64,000 nucleotides of DNA from the NCBI GenBank assembly GCA_029891345.1, contig CM056997.1, positions 219,604,172 to 219,668,171 on the forward strand, written 5' to 3'. A program made the translations under genes and the position numbers. Position 1 is the first letter of the stretch. The number at the start of each line of letters is the position of its first letter. Below are positions 1 through 10,779 of the stretch, in pieces. The DNA is from Dryococelus australis. Taxonomy: Eukaryota > Arthropoda > Insecta > Phasmatodea > Phasmatidae. Under the pieces are notes generated by a model, which searched no databases, had not been told where the DNA came from, and saw only the letters and a program-made list of their open reading frames with translations.

Positions 1-600
1 TGTGACAGTAAAAAAATGTCTGAAAGGGTTTTTGACCTGCAGCACACCATAAAGGAAGCCATTACATACAGTCGAAGACAATATTTTACTGACAAATCAT
101 GTAAAACTGTTGTAATGATGATTAACACTTGTTTTGTCCACCTACATCGGCTGCTTCATAAATAATAATAATATGAGAATATATATATATATATATAAAA
201 GATATACCATATTTGCCTTAAGACAATAGTTGCTGCAGCTGCTGTGATATCAATTGGAATATTTGCCTATAAATACCACCTTACACGGAAGGTTAGCTGT
301 TTGTGTTAGCGAATTGGCGAAGGGTGGCGAAATGGTGAACGAAGTTTGGGCTACCGAGGGACGTCGAAAGAAGGATCCGGTGGCGAATCAGGGTATGAGA
401 TACTTGTTGGGAGTGTGTAACTTATACGCTGTTGAAGTCGTCTGCTAGTGCGTTACAAGTTAACGGCCATACTGGAGACACGCAACTAATTACTTTGCAT
501 TAAATAGCCTTGCGAGTGCTATATCAACTCACTAGTTGTCCGAATTTTTGCTCTAAATTTGTGTTATTCTTGCGTTTGTGGAAGGTGAATTTGGCATGTA
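1..600. other. AT-rich flank with a short less AT-rich stretch and TATA-like motif
   Basis: Positions 180-197 are an (AT)n microsatellite. A TATA-like stretch (CTATAAATA) lies near 265-274, followed by a less AT-rich, CpG-containing stretch at about 290-450 that is open in one frame but lacks an ATG at its start. It could be a promoter and 5' exon or an old repeat. No protein family is recognised. Confidence 0.25.
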
Positions 601-1754
601 AACACGCCTTAATACTACTATCTATGTCTGATTTATTCGGCGACGGAAGAAAACTATGAGCCGGGCATGCGAATTTATTCCTGAAAGTAACAGTGTTTAG
701 TGTATTCGTATATACCGTGGCTGCATACGTGAAAGATATCGCACAGTAAATTATGTGTATAGTGATGTGTTATCTGCGTAAGTTTGTAAATGAACAGTTA
801 GAGTGTGTTTAATTTTTGCAAGTGCGATTGTGATTGCTAATAACCTGCCTTAATATCTAGTCTATTAGTTGCTAGCATCGTTAGATGTACAGGCAATTTA
901 ATAGAACTGGAGATACATATTTTTCTAAATGCCGATTTACTATTTCGGTGTAGGAACTAATGTAATTAATTTATTAGTAGCTGAGTGTCTGAAAGTTTGT
1001 AGAGTGAATGTAAACAGAAACGTGAACAACTGATCCAAACTAGTTCTAAAATAACCTTTAGCTTACTCGTGATAAAAGATCTGTTTGCGAGCATTAATGG
1101 CAAATCGCCTCATAAACCAATACAAGGCTACACCTTAAGAACGTCACCCTTACAATTTTTTTCTCCCCAAGCCAGCAGTTGCAGTGACAAACAAGAAATC
1201 AGCTGTTTATCAACACAAGCTTATACAACCAAATCAGTTCTCATTTTTAAAATAGCTATTGAATGTAGCCTTCCTGATTTGAAATATCCATGGTTTCTCG
1301 AACTCACTCCATGCAGTTTCTGGGGTGACTCATTAACAAAATTAATCACCAATTCCTTCCTCATATTCCCTTCATTGTGTTCTTGGATTACCATTCTCTA
1401 ATGAACCTGCTGTCGACAAGATGTTAAATTTAATAAATAAAGTTTACATGTGTGTTTAGATGGTGATGTATTCAACAGTAGGATGTAATCATTACAATAA
1501 ATGATAACTCCTTACATTTTATCGTTTTACAAATGTAGTTAAAATAAAGAAGACTTAGATAAAGCCAATCTTTTCCTTTAACAACACCATCTGCAAAATT
1601 GAAAAAAGTAACGTGATTTTCTTTAAACGCTATTTCACACTTCTCAAGATTTTTTGGAATACTAATTTTGAGGGCAACTAATTGGACATAAGCGCATTTT
1701 AATATTGATGATGAATCATAGGTATTTAGAATGAGTCGTGCTTTGTGAAACAGC
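601..1754. other. No recognisable feature
   Basis: AT-rich single-copy-looking DNA. The short open frame near 1069-1401 begins at a non-ATG codon and matches nothing I know. Confidence 0.5.
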
Positions 1755-1799
1755 CAGTACTCTAGCCGCTACAGCACCACGGCCTCTGTCGCCTTAAGA

Positions 1800-2055
1800 A
1801 GGGAGGAATAGAGAGAGGTTTAGGTGGTTTGTAGCAACCAAGGTGTTGAGAGCAAATGAGGGTGAGATATGGCAGATATGCAGCAGTACTGAAATTCAAG
1901 GGTGGGGAAAACAGGAAATCCTCGAGAAAATATGCCAGCCAGCAGCATCAATCAATGTGAAAATCTGTGAGTAACCTCACACGGAAGCAAATATGGATCA
2001 CATCAGTGGAAGGCAAGCGTCCTACCACTACGCCTACAGCATCCGCCCCTTAGGA
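1800..2055 (-). repeat. tRNA-derived SINE-like copy a
   Basis: Shares an ordered series of short blocks with copies near 16.1, 26.8, 34.9 and 46.7 kb: a TTGAGAGC-like block, a GTGAGATATG-like block, an AAGGGTGGGGAAAAC block and a CGAGAAAA block. On the minus strand the right end reads like a tRNA head (GGCGTAGTGGTAGGACGC near 2030). The copy is strongly diverged. Confidence 0.5.
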
Positions 2056-3910
2056 AGGCAGGAAAGGAACCTCATATATTCAATTACATATATTTGCGAA
2101 AAGTCAGTTACGCTTTTTAATTTAAAAAGATTGTAAAAATTAATATAATTCTCCACCAGCATATCATTGATCTGGTTTCTGAATGGGAGGGATAGTATTT
2201 TGCACATCTGCATTTAATTGTTTATAATTATACTTACATGTTTCTTTCTTAGGTACCAGTACATGCTGGAAGTTGTCAAATATAATAAATTGGTTGCAGT
2301 GTACCTACATACATGTATACATACAACATTAAGAGATCGGATTTACAGAAACGAAAATTAAAAGAAAGAAAATTATGTAGTGTAGACATGTATTCCTGGA
2401 AGTGGCATTTGAAAACTTTCGCAGTAGACCTAGGTAGGCATACTCCATTTTAAAAACATTGGTAAGATTTTGAAAAGCTGATGATAAAGCGTACAATATT
2501 GACATATGAAACAAATAATGAATTGTTTTGGATATACACTGTTATAGCAGAATTTTTTTGCAGAAAACTAGAATAACGCATACAAACACACAAAATCAAA
2601 CAGGAATAGTTGTCAACTGGTACATGAACACACAGAATTCTGCAAAAGGAATTGTTTGGTTGCAAGAAGACCTGTGTGTTTGTCTATTTTGGTTGTGTCC
2701 AACATTACTCTTCGGTTTTGATAATTTGCTGCTTACTAACTGAACTCCTTCCACAGATTTATCTGTGTTCTTCACGTGGGTCAACCCATTGGAAACTATT
2801 CTTAGTGGTTTTTCTGTGTCTGTACGTTCGTATGTGTAATTTTAGTTGCCTGCGACATGAGCTTTGTGTAAAGGTAAGTTTTCAACTCAATTTTTAATTT
2901 ACTATATAATATTCATACATGAATTATAAAGCATATAACAATTTAGCTCAAGGGAAATCTGTTTACAAATATCAGTGTTTAGTTAAATAATCATAAAGTA
3001 GGCAGCGATTGTCCTTATTTACATCTTGGCAATGACAGTTACAAACACTGGATTCATCAAATGGTTCCATAGTCACCCAGTTTAAAAGAAACCAATTTAT
3101 TTATTTGTATAACAGTTTGCACAAGGAAATTAACTTTTGCAACTACTTCATTAAGTGGTTCTGCAGTAGGCCGTGAAAATACATTAACATGTCAACTGCG
3201 AATTAGATTGGTGATTCATATGACACGAAAATGAAAGTAAACAAGCATGGGTTGAATTATTTGAATAGGCGAAAATAATACTATCTAGTACTGCTTAAAT
3301 ATCTTGTTTCTCACAAAATGCAGATTTGTTTCTGGAAATGATTTCTACAGATAAAATAAACGACTTCACAAAGCCATTTGATAAGGTAAACAAGCAGACT
3401 AACGATTGTATGTCTCCAATGCCATGGTTTCTAAGTAACGCAACCGGAATGACGTCAACTTCAACAGCATATAGTCTATTCGCAGTTTCGTCACATTTTA
3501 TGAGTCTAAATTTGGAAAAACCACACCATATACGATGTGCTTGGTTGTTTACTAATAATATCTTATGTGTCACTAGAGTTTTGTATGTGTGTTAAAATAA
3601 AAGCACCCTTTTAAATTTAAATTTTACCTATATTTTATGTATAAAATGTAATAATTTGCATTTAATTAATATGAATTAAATCAGGGAGAAAATAGGTATG
3701 TTGGTAATGCCTAATAATAAATAGTTCTTATACATAATATTATTTAACTGTGTTGTCATGAATGCATTTCATTGTGTTCCTGCTCTATATTTGTAGACTT
3801 AGTTAAGCTTTGTTTAGATCAGGGGGAAGAATATCCTGGAAGTAGAACTTAAGCAGGGCTTCAGAAATGTTTGAAGTAACCGTGAATGGACTGTAATTGG
3901 CGACTACGAG
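2056..3910. other. No recognisable feature
   Basis: AT-rich. The interval 3295-3595 is open on both strands, but neither translation resembles a known family and the composition is that of its surroundings. Confidence 0.45.
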
Positions 3911-3914
3911 TGAG

Positions 3915-5075
3915 GGTGGTATTCATAGTCATGTCTCAAGGCTGAGCTTAAGATAGTCTTGGTCAAGACCATCTTATTTCTCAAAACAGTGTTATTTCCG
4001 CACCCCATTCCATAGTCTACAAACAAGATGATCTTCGTGAAGGTGGCGTGCTTAAGGCGTAGCTTATATTTCGTCACTTCCGGCTTGATCAAGCACGAGC
4101 TTGAGGCATGCTACACAGGCTAGGCACAAAATAGAAATAAATACCAATTTTTGGTCACCACGACGTAATGTAAGCGTGATATTATACCTATGCATATTAT
4201 CTGCAAATTAGTAAATAAAGTATTTTATATTATACAGAAGTATTGAAAATACATAAAAACAAGGTTAAAATGAATAAAGTGACGTTAATATAGTGTAAAA
4301 TAACGGAATTTCTTTTCTCGCTTAGCAAAATGTTGCGGATGAGTGTAAAAGGAGATTGTAAATGAAACTGCATGAATAATGTGATTTGTTTACACGAGCA
4401 GGCAGAAAATAATTCAGCACACTATCGAGATGATCACTTCTGAATGGAAATAATCAAAACTGAATACAAGGCCAAGACATTTTATATAACCTTTTGATTC
4501 TAAAACTGCAGTGTATAATATATTTATATTTACAAAATTTCAACTTTTAGTTTCAATTCAACACAGAACAAAAGATAGTATTTTATTTCCTGTTATGATT
4601 TTGACTTCTTATTGCAAATTGCTATTAAATTTGAAAAGAAAAAACTTTTTTTTTTGTAAATAATTTATATTGCATGTAGCACTGTCTAGTCACCTTGTTT
4701 TCATTAGTGGAACTTAAGTTCTAGTATGTTAATTACATTAAAAAAGTAATGGTATATGTACAATTAAAGTTCTATAAGAGCTTTCTCAGAGCAGAACAAT
4801 TTAGATTTTCGTTCCAATGTGCAATTAAATAATTATTCTCAACCTAACTAATATGTTGCTATCACCATTTTGCATCAATTTTCGCTAGCTCGATGTGTGG
4901 AGTATCCAATCAGCGTCTGCCGTTTAAAAAAGCACAGTCTCAAGTCACCTCTACAGTGGACTTGGCGTAGACGAGCATATTTACCATCTCAAGCAAGGTG
5001 TCGATCACAATGAAATGTGGTTCAAAATTGCGACCTTAAGCAGCGACTATGGAACAGGAATAGTCAGTCTTATGG
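3915..5075. repeat. Candidate MITE or decayed DNA transposon
   Basis: The left edge (GGTATTCATAGTC, near 3918) and the reverse complement of the right edge (CCTGTTCCATAGTC, near 5045-5065) share a CATAGTC core, each followed within about 25 bases by CTTAAG. A third CATAGTC lies at about 4012. The interior has no coding content. The termini are imperfect, so this is only a candidate. Confidence 0.3.
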
Positions 5076-5102
5076 TGCAGAAAAATAAAACAGTTTTCAT
5101 GA

Positions 5103-5370
5103 AGACCAACTTCTGTTCTCCCTCCATTTATTTCTAGAATTGCTGGAGACCTACATTATGAAAACTCTTTCAACAATGTTTACACATGCATAATAAAACT
5201 TCCACACTAGTCATAGCATTGCTTCTAGAGTCATAGAAATCCTAGCCAAAGACAAGAAATACTCGGCGAATACAAGAAAGAACAGAAAAAACTATTTCCA
5301 TAGAGCACTCAGTCTTACAATCACAGGTTCACAAACATTAAACTCAGTCTCAAAACCGTTGTCCTTAACA
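5103..5370 (-). repeat. 3' LTR of BEL/Pao element, one end missing
   Basis: Aligns with 9565-9827 and ends in CTTAACA at 5370 like its partner. About the first 25 bases, including the TGT, are absent or replaced, so the outer boundary and any target-site duplication are lost. Confidence 0.75.
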
Positions 5371-5469
5371 TCCTTCAACCTTGATTGGGAGTATGTGACC
5401 AATCAACAATAAACACTTGTGACTATTTTAGTCTCTCAGTTTCTGGGGAATTTCAACCACTCTGCCATG

Positions 5470-6095
5470 TCTAGTCACAGTAGGTCCCTTAAATGACATA
5501 ATTCTGGAAGTCTTCTTTTCTCCTTGGTCGTGCCACTCGTTCCTTAAGCTCTTCCATAGGTGCAGATATCTCTAAAAGATAAATTCTCTGTATAGGTCGA
5601 ATAAGTTCTCCAGAGGATGTCTTGGCCTTAACAACACCAGCATTTCTATCTCTACCATGGTATACTTAACAACTCTTGCTGAAGACCAAACTATTTTTCC
5701 CTGCTTTTCATTTTCCAGCAAAACAATTTCTACAGTCTTCAGTTCGTGCTGTCCAGCTTTCTTTGGACGTTGCGACAGTTGGCTTAAGTATTCAGCTCTA
5801 AACCTGTTCCTAAATCTGCCCTTAACCTCTGTTGATAAAGTCGTCTCTTATTCAGATCTACTTGGCCAAGTTAGTGAAGGCCAGGACTTCCACTGTGCAA
5901 GTCTCCTGAAGGAACATTGTTAGATTTAGTGGTTTTAAGTCTCTAGGATCATCTGAAATATAAGTGAATTGCCTAGAGGTGACCACTGTTTATCATTCAC
6001 AAATTACAGTCAATAAATCTTCAAAGTGAAGAGCAGCACATTCAATAATTCTTCTTAGCAGTTTCTTTATCATTTGTACCACCCCTCCCACCATC
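5470..6095 (-). pseudogene. pol: BEL/Pao integrase tail and DUF5641-like C terminus
   Basis: The minus strand around 6095-6060 gives WWEGWYK, a late-integrase block. 5960-5880 gives DDPRDLKPLNPTMFLQE, and 5720-5560 gives ENEKQGKIVWSSARVVK and KAKTSSGELIRPIQRIY, the C-terminal domain of Pao pol. The integrase DDE core that should lie between RNase H and these blocks is absent, which implies an internal deletion near 6100. Confidence 0.7.
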
Positions 6096-6101
6096 CACAC
6101 A

Positions 6102-6368
6102 CTAAGCTTGCAGTCGGTGGATTGGACTTCCACTGGATTCGTGTTGCACAGCTTCAGTTTCAATGTTAATATTATTGTTTATAGAACTGACTAGGCGGAC
6201 TTCAACACAGCATGCTAAAGCTCGAGTCTGGGTATGGTTAGATTTTTTCAAAGGAGCAACTCTTGATTTGCTCTGAAGCAATTGTACACAGATCTCCTTT
6301 CCCCATTGTCCCTTCAGGATCAGTGTAGCTGCACAAGACAGCTTTGAAGAATCAAAAAACAGATGCAA
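6102..6368 (-). pseudogene. pol: BEL/Pao RNase H region
   Basis: An open segment contains QLLQSKSRVAPLKKS and ALACCVEVRLVSSI, which match the connection and RNase H portion of Pao polyproteins. It is cut off at about 6102, directly followed in element order by a late integrase piece. Confidence 0.7.
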
Positions 6369-6766
6369 AACTCATTAGTTTTTTTATTTTGCATATTCAC
6401 ATATCTCGAAATTTCCACTTCACTCCAGCCACTTCCGAATTTTATTCTCACTATCTTCAGATACCCCTGCATTCCAACCATCCATACTCTTCCAACATTC
6501 TTGTAGCAAAATTTTGCAACACAAAGTGAAACCAATAGGATACAAAACTTGTAAGACAAACATTTTCCTTCATGTCATAACTTCTTCCGATGGGAAACCA
6601 ATATCTAGCGTATCACAAAACAGAACATCATCTTGTTTATCCCGTTTCAACCCAAGAATTGACATGTGTTTAGGCATTTTTCTACCATTTTGACATATTC
6701 CAAGTTTCTCAAATCTAATTTTGCATCTTGGAATAACTCCTTTGATTCTTTTACAAAGTTATGTAA

Positions 6767-7624
6767 TTATTCAGTGTTATCTACTGATGTCACGCAATTG
6801 TCCACATAAAATGAATACTTGAGTTTTTGCACCACTGCTGAATCACATTCTGTAATATGATGATCAAACACTTCACCAAGAAGAATTGGACTACATTTCA
6901 CTCCCAGCACAACCCTGCAATATCTGGAAACTTTCATCTTCTTCTTCTCATAATTATCCCACCACAGGAAACATAAATAGTCTCTTTCCACCTCTTCTAT
7001 GGAAATTTGTAAAAAGGCTTGCTTGATATAAGAAACATCCCCAATTATTTTCTCTTGGAATTTGAGCAACAGTGTAGGGATTTACTCTAAAAAATAGGGT
7101 CCATTTACCAAACAATCATTCAGTGATGATGTTCTTTTTGATTTGCATGATGCATCGAAAATTGGTCTAACTGGTGTAGTTGCACTATTCTTGAAGACAG
7201 CCCTGTGGGGCAAATAGTGACAATAAGGGGCATTAATTCTGTTTTCTGGAAACTTCTGCAATATGCCTTCCTGCATCCAACATTGCAATACTGTATTATA
7301 GTCTTTGAATTTGGATGTGTTAATCAGTCTTGCTGTAGTGTAGTTTAATCTTTTATCTGCAATATCCTTGTTGACAGGTAAATAATCCTGATTTGCCTTT
7401 CATGGGAGTTTCACTTCGTACTGTCCCTCGGAGTTTACATTGAGGTTTCTTCTAAAATAGTCCAAAACAATGACCTCTTCTTCACTTAGTATTAAATCTT
7501 CCTTTGGATCTGAAATTTCTAAGACTTGAAGTTTCCACAGATCTTCAATGGTAGGCATATGGGTCAGTAGGGTTGTCAATATTGACCAACTGCTCTCTTT
7601 CAGTTCACCATCAATTCTTCCCAT
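6767..7624 (-). pseudogene. pol: BEL/Pao reverse transcriptase remnant
   Basis: Three pieces in order. 7624-7400 is a linker region (MGRIDGELKESSW...FRRNLNV). 7288-7082 is the RT entry with HRAVFKNSATTPVRPIFDAS and LNDCLVNGP. 7069-6767 is the palm with DVSYIKQAFLQI and a catalytic box reading FYVDNCV. The family box is YVDD, and here the second Asp is Asn. The pieces are in different frames and separated by stops. The enzyme would copy element RNA into DNA in capsid-like particles. Confidence 0.85.
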
Positions 7625-7639
7625 AGTTACTCATCCAAG

Positions 7640-8110
7640 GTACATCTGTACAGCAACCAGAACAGATGATAAATTTATGGTCTTGAATGAATACAAAACC
7701 GCAGCAAAATCAGCTCATAGGAGAAATTCCATCGAAGGTTCATCTTCTCCGACATCAGTGAGATGAATATTCCTCATCTTCAACTCTCAGACATGTGGGC
7801 TACACTTGATAATTCTGGTTATGTTTCCACACATGAATGGGTGGTCTAGCTCTTCAATGTTACAGGAGTAGTTTTTCCTTAAAATCTTCACTAGGATATT
7901 CTAACATTTGTGTTTAATGCTCTGTAATGTGGTTCTGCCAAACAAAGCATATGCAAGACATTCAGTTCTTATTGCTGTGTAGTCCATTTATTTTGCAGTC
8001 TTTGCTAGAATGTGCGATCTTTGTGATCCACAATAAATTATTGCTTTAACAACCTTTGTCTTGTTAGATGTTGCAAGCTTGATCTCCAAAGTGTGAAGCA
8101 AAACACTTCC
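7640..8110 (-). pseudogene. BEL/Pao aspartic protease region, active site lost
   Basis: The minus strand contains a VLLHTLEIKLAT block followed by IIYCGSQRSHI, then TECLAYALFGRTT. The position and the GSQRS context match the retropepsin-like domain that follows gag in Pao elements, where an Asp-x-Gly-Ser box is expected. Here the Asp position reads Tyr, so the enzyme would be inactive. Frames shift downstream toward the RT. Confidence 0.6.
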
Positions 8111-8199
8111 CTTCTGGCACTGACTTGATAGTGTAGAACTCCCCTTTTCATCTCCACAATCTTTAACTTTGTTAATATTTAGTTTCTATTGTTTTGATG

Positions 8200-9364
8200 A
8201 GAAATCTGGACATGTGCTTCTTAGCACAAAGTAAACATCTTATGCTGGTCTTGCTTTACCTTGCCCGGTGTCCTGGTTTAAAGCAGATAAAACATCTTCT
8301 TGAATTTTTCAAAATTCCTTGTTTCTTTCCAAGTGACATCTTTTGTGCTGGAAGCATTCCTTAGAATCATGTGACTTTTGAAGAACACACAGTTCAACTT
8401 ATGTTTGTTTGTAACTTCTTTAGAAAACAGTTCACTTGCTCTGGATATTCTCGAGTCATCTTTTCCCCTTTCGTGGCCATCGATTCCTTCATGTGGCTGA
8501 AATACAGTTTTTGCTAAACAAATGTGTTTTTCTCCTTCCACTTCACACTTCAGGAAGGATAGTAACTGATTTAACTTCTTGCTATGATCATTAGCCTAAT
8601 CATCTTAACCATAATTGTTTGGTGGACTCCTCAGCCAAATTCTCAATAAGTCTTCAGGAATGCATGATTCTACCAATGGAAATAACTTAGCTGCATATTT
8701 GTCAGATGTCATTCCGATTTACTCTTATGATCTTAGGTGCGACTCCAACTTGTCATACAGATGAACAGAGACTACCCTTTTTCGGCTATTTCTAGTATTC
8801 TCAATAACTAATCTTAACAGTTCTCTTACTTAAAATTAAATAAGAAGTTCTTCACCACCAAATTTGTCTTTTAAACATGCTATTACTTTAGGATAATTTT
8901 CTGCTGTAGGTTGGAAAACCTTCCACAATTTTTCTTGCCCTTGTTCTTTCTAATGTTGCTTGTATGAGATACTGGAATTTATCATTAGCTTCTATCTCCT
9001 TATCTTCATCAATGTTCTTGAACTGACTCCAGAAACTAAACCAATCCTTGACATGACCCTTAAATTTATTCAATTCTATCGTAAGTAATTTTAGCTTCTT
9101 CAATGAAGTTGGTGATGTACTCATTAATAAGGCTGGATTTAGAGAATTTAATTTTCCCAGAAACAATTATACTTATACTCTGGCATTATCTAGTTTCTCC
9201 TTGTATTGATGAACAGTCATGTACTCTCCCTCATAGTCTGCTTCAGTTTGATCGTCAGCTTGTAGCATGACCACAGAAATTTCCTCGTCTAAAGAAAACA
9301 GTCCTCTGCCTAACCTTTCTAATGTAACGACTTTTGTATTGACTTCACTTTCCGTACTTTCCAT
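8200..9364 (-). pseudogene. gag: BEL/Pao gag remnant
   Basis: An ATG at 9364 opens a 63-codon frame (MESTESEVNTKV...). After a stop, a second frame at 9166-8888 holds a Pao-type gag segment, with a LNKFKGHVKDWFSFWSQF block followed by DKFQYLIQA, typical of the DUF1759 region that precedes the nucleocapsid. Near 8290-8200 two zinc-knuckle-like pieces appear (CFKPGHRAR and CLLCAKKHM), separated by a stop and a frame change. Gag packages the element RNA in the cytoplasm. Family length is usually 400-500 residues, and this copy is in several fragments. Confidence 0.75.
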
Positions 9365-9517
9365 ATAATCATTTGACTACAGACCTGTAAGTGAATTATA
9401 ACATTCGGTAAACGAGGCATGCACTGGTTTTCTTTTCCGTAATAACTTATCCATGACTTCACTTTCAGCGATACAATGTAAATTATACCGCTTACATTAA
9501 CACACATGTACTGTTAA

Positions 9518-9535
9518 ATCACGTCGGAGTCACCA
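9518..9535 (-). other. Primer-binding site, tRNA-Trp type
   Basis: The minus strand reads TGGTGACTCCGACGTGAT, separated by two bases from the LTR edge. This is complementary to the 3' end of animal tRNA-Trp including CCA, with one mismatch by my recollection of that tRNA. Confidence 0.65.
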
Positions 9536-9537
9536 AA

Positions 9538-9827
9538 TGTCGAGTTCCACAAAAAAATTACCAATCTTCTGTTCTCACTCAATTTATTTCTAGAAATGCT
9601 GAAGACCTACATTATGAAAATTCCTTCATCAATTTTTACACATTCACAATAAAACTTTCACACTAGTTATAATATTGCTTCTAGAGTCATAGAAGTCCTA
9701 GCCAAAGACAACAAACACTCGACAAATACAAGAAAAAAACCGGAAAAACTGTTTCCATAGAGCACTCAGTCTCAGAATCATAGGGTCACAAACATTAAAC
9801 TCAGTCTCAAAACTGTAGTCCTTAACA
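9538..9827 (-). repeat. 5' LTR of BEL/Pao element
   Basis: Starts TGT at 9538 and ends ACA at 9827, the usual LTR boundaries. Most of its length aligns with 5103-5370 (for example TTTATTTCTAGAA, GCTTCTAGAGTCATAGAA, CCATAGAGCACTCAGTCT). It abuts a primer-binding site at 9518-9535, which makes it the 5' LTR of a minus-strand element. Confidence 0.8.
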
Positions 9828-10775
9828 CAAGGCGAGAACGAGTGGAGTACTGATGCATGTAGGAATGCTCACTCGGGCTGCTCCCTCCACAACATAGACA
9901 GAAGAACTGGTGATATCTAGACTGAAAAAAATGCGGGACTGAATGGCAGAATTGTTTATATAGACTTGTTCTAACTATTTAATGTTATTAATTTCGGTTA
10001 GATGACGGGTGTTTTCATGTGAGCTGCAAATTGAAAGTGATAGTCATTAAAATTTTTAAAGGTTAATTATGTGGTTTGCGTGTAAATAAGTCTGGAAATT
10101 ATTATTAACACTTTTATTTAAATAAGGCCTTCATCCCTTAGGAAACCCTACTAAACCTAGACTTTTCAAATGTTACAATAACTTCAACAATGATCTGAAA
10201 ATAGCTACCAAAGCTTTTGCCAGTATCATGCTGCCAAATGTGTGATACCATCCCACATTGTGAAATTACATGATTAAAACATAGTGAGTTTAATGTTACA
10301 ACAAATTTAGTGTGGGCTCGTGATTTATAAATATTTATTACACATTCTTCTTAATTTTTAATCATTCCCATTTATTAGTTTCGACACACTTTAGTTTGGC
10401 TTCTGTGCACTTAAGGGAGAAAACACCATTCAATTTCTCATTGAAATGAGCCAAGGATTTGGCGAAAACATTTCAACTAGAATTGAAGTCATTTTCTCCT
10501 CTTTACAGGAAGAAATGAGACTAGTTTTTTTTGCTGGAAATAAGTTTGCATTGTTTACCTATTCGAAGTTTATGTTGGTAATTTGTTTTGGTTTTCGTTT
10601 TCTTCCTTTCGTTTTATCGCTTGATATCACAGACAGATAATCATTAGGAGATGAGAAATAGAGAGCTGGTGCAGTGCATAAAATCATTAAAAAATCAAGT
10701 ATTTTGAAGCTAAAAATGGGTAATTTTCTCGTTTTCAAGCAACTCATTCATATTTATGGAATATATCAAAATCAA
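9828..10775. other. No recognisable feature
   Basis: AT-rich DNA between the retrotransposon and the AT island. A short repeat (CTCGTTTTCARGCAACT) occurs near 10,729 and again near 10,785, about 56 bases apart, at the border of the island. Confidence 0.4.
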
Positions 10776-10779
10776 GTAA

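Larger units (their letters stand above)
5103..9827 (-). mobile_element. BEL/Pao LTR retrotransposon, decayed
   Basis: A minus-strand element flanked by two similar direct repeats. In element order it reads 5' LTR (right), primer-binding site, gag, aspartic protease, reverse transcriptase, RNase H, a remnant of integrase and its C-terminal tail, then 3' LTR (left). This gene order and the gag and RT motifs are those of the Pao/BEL superfamily. The reading frame is broken many times, the RT catalytic box is altered, and the integrase core is missing, so the copy is dead. The LTRs differ at many positions, which indicates an old insertion. Confidence 0.85.

Noticed and set aside
3295..3595. Open frames of about 90 codons on both strands
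   Set aside because: No recognisable domain, no splice or promoter context, composition equal to surroundings.
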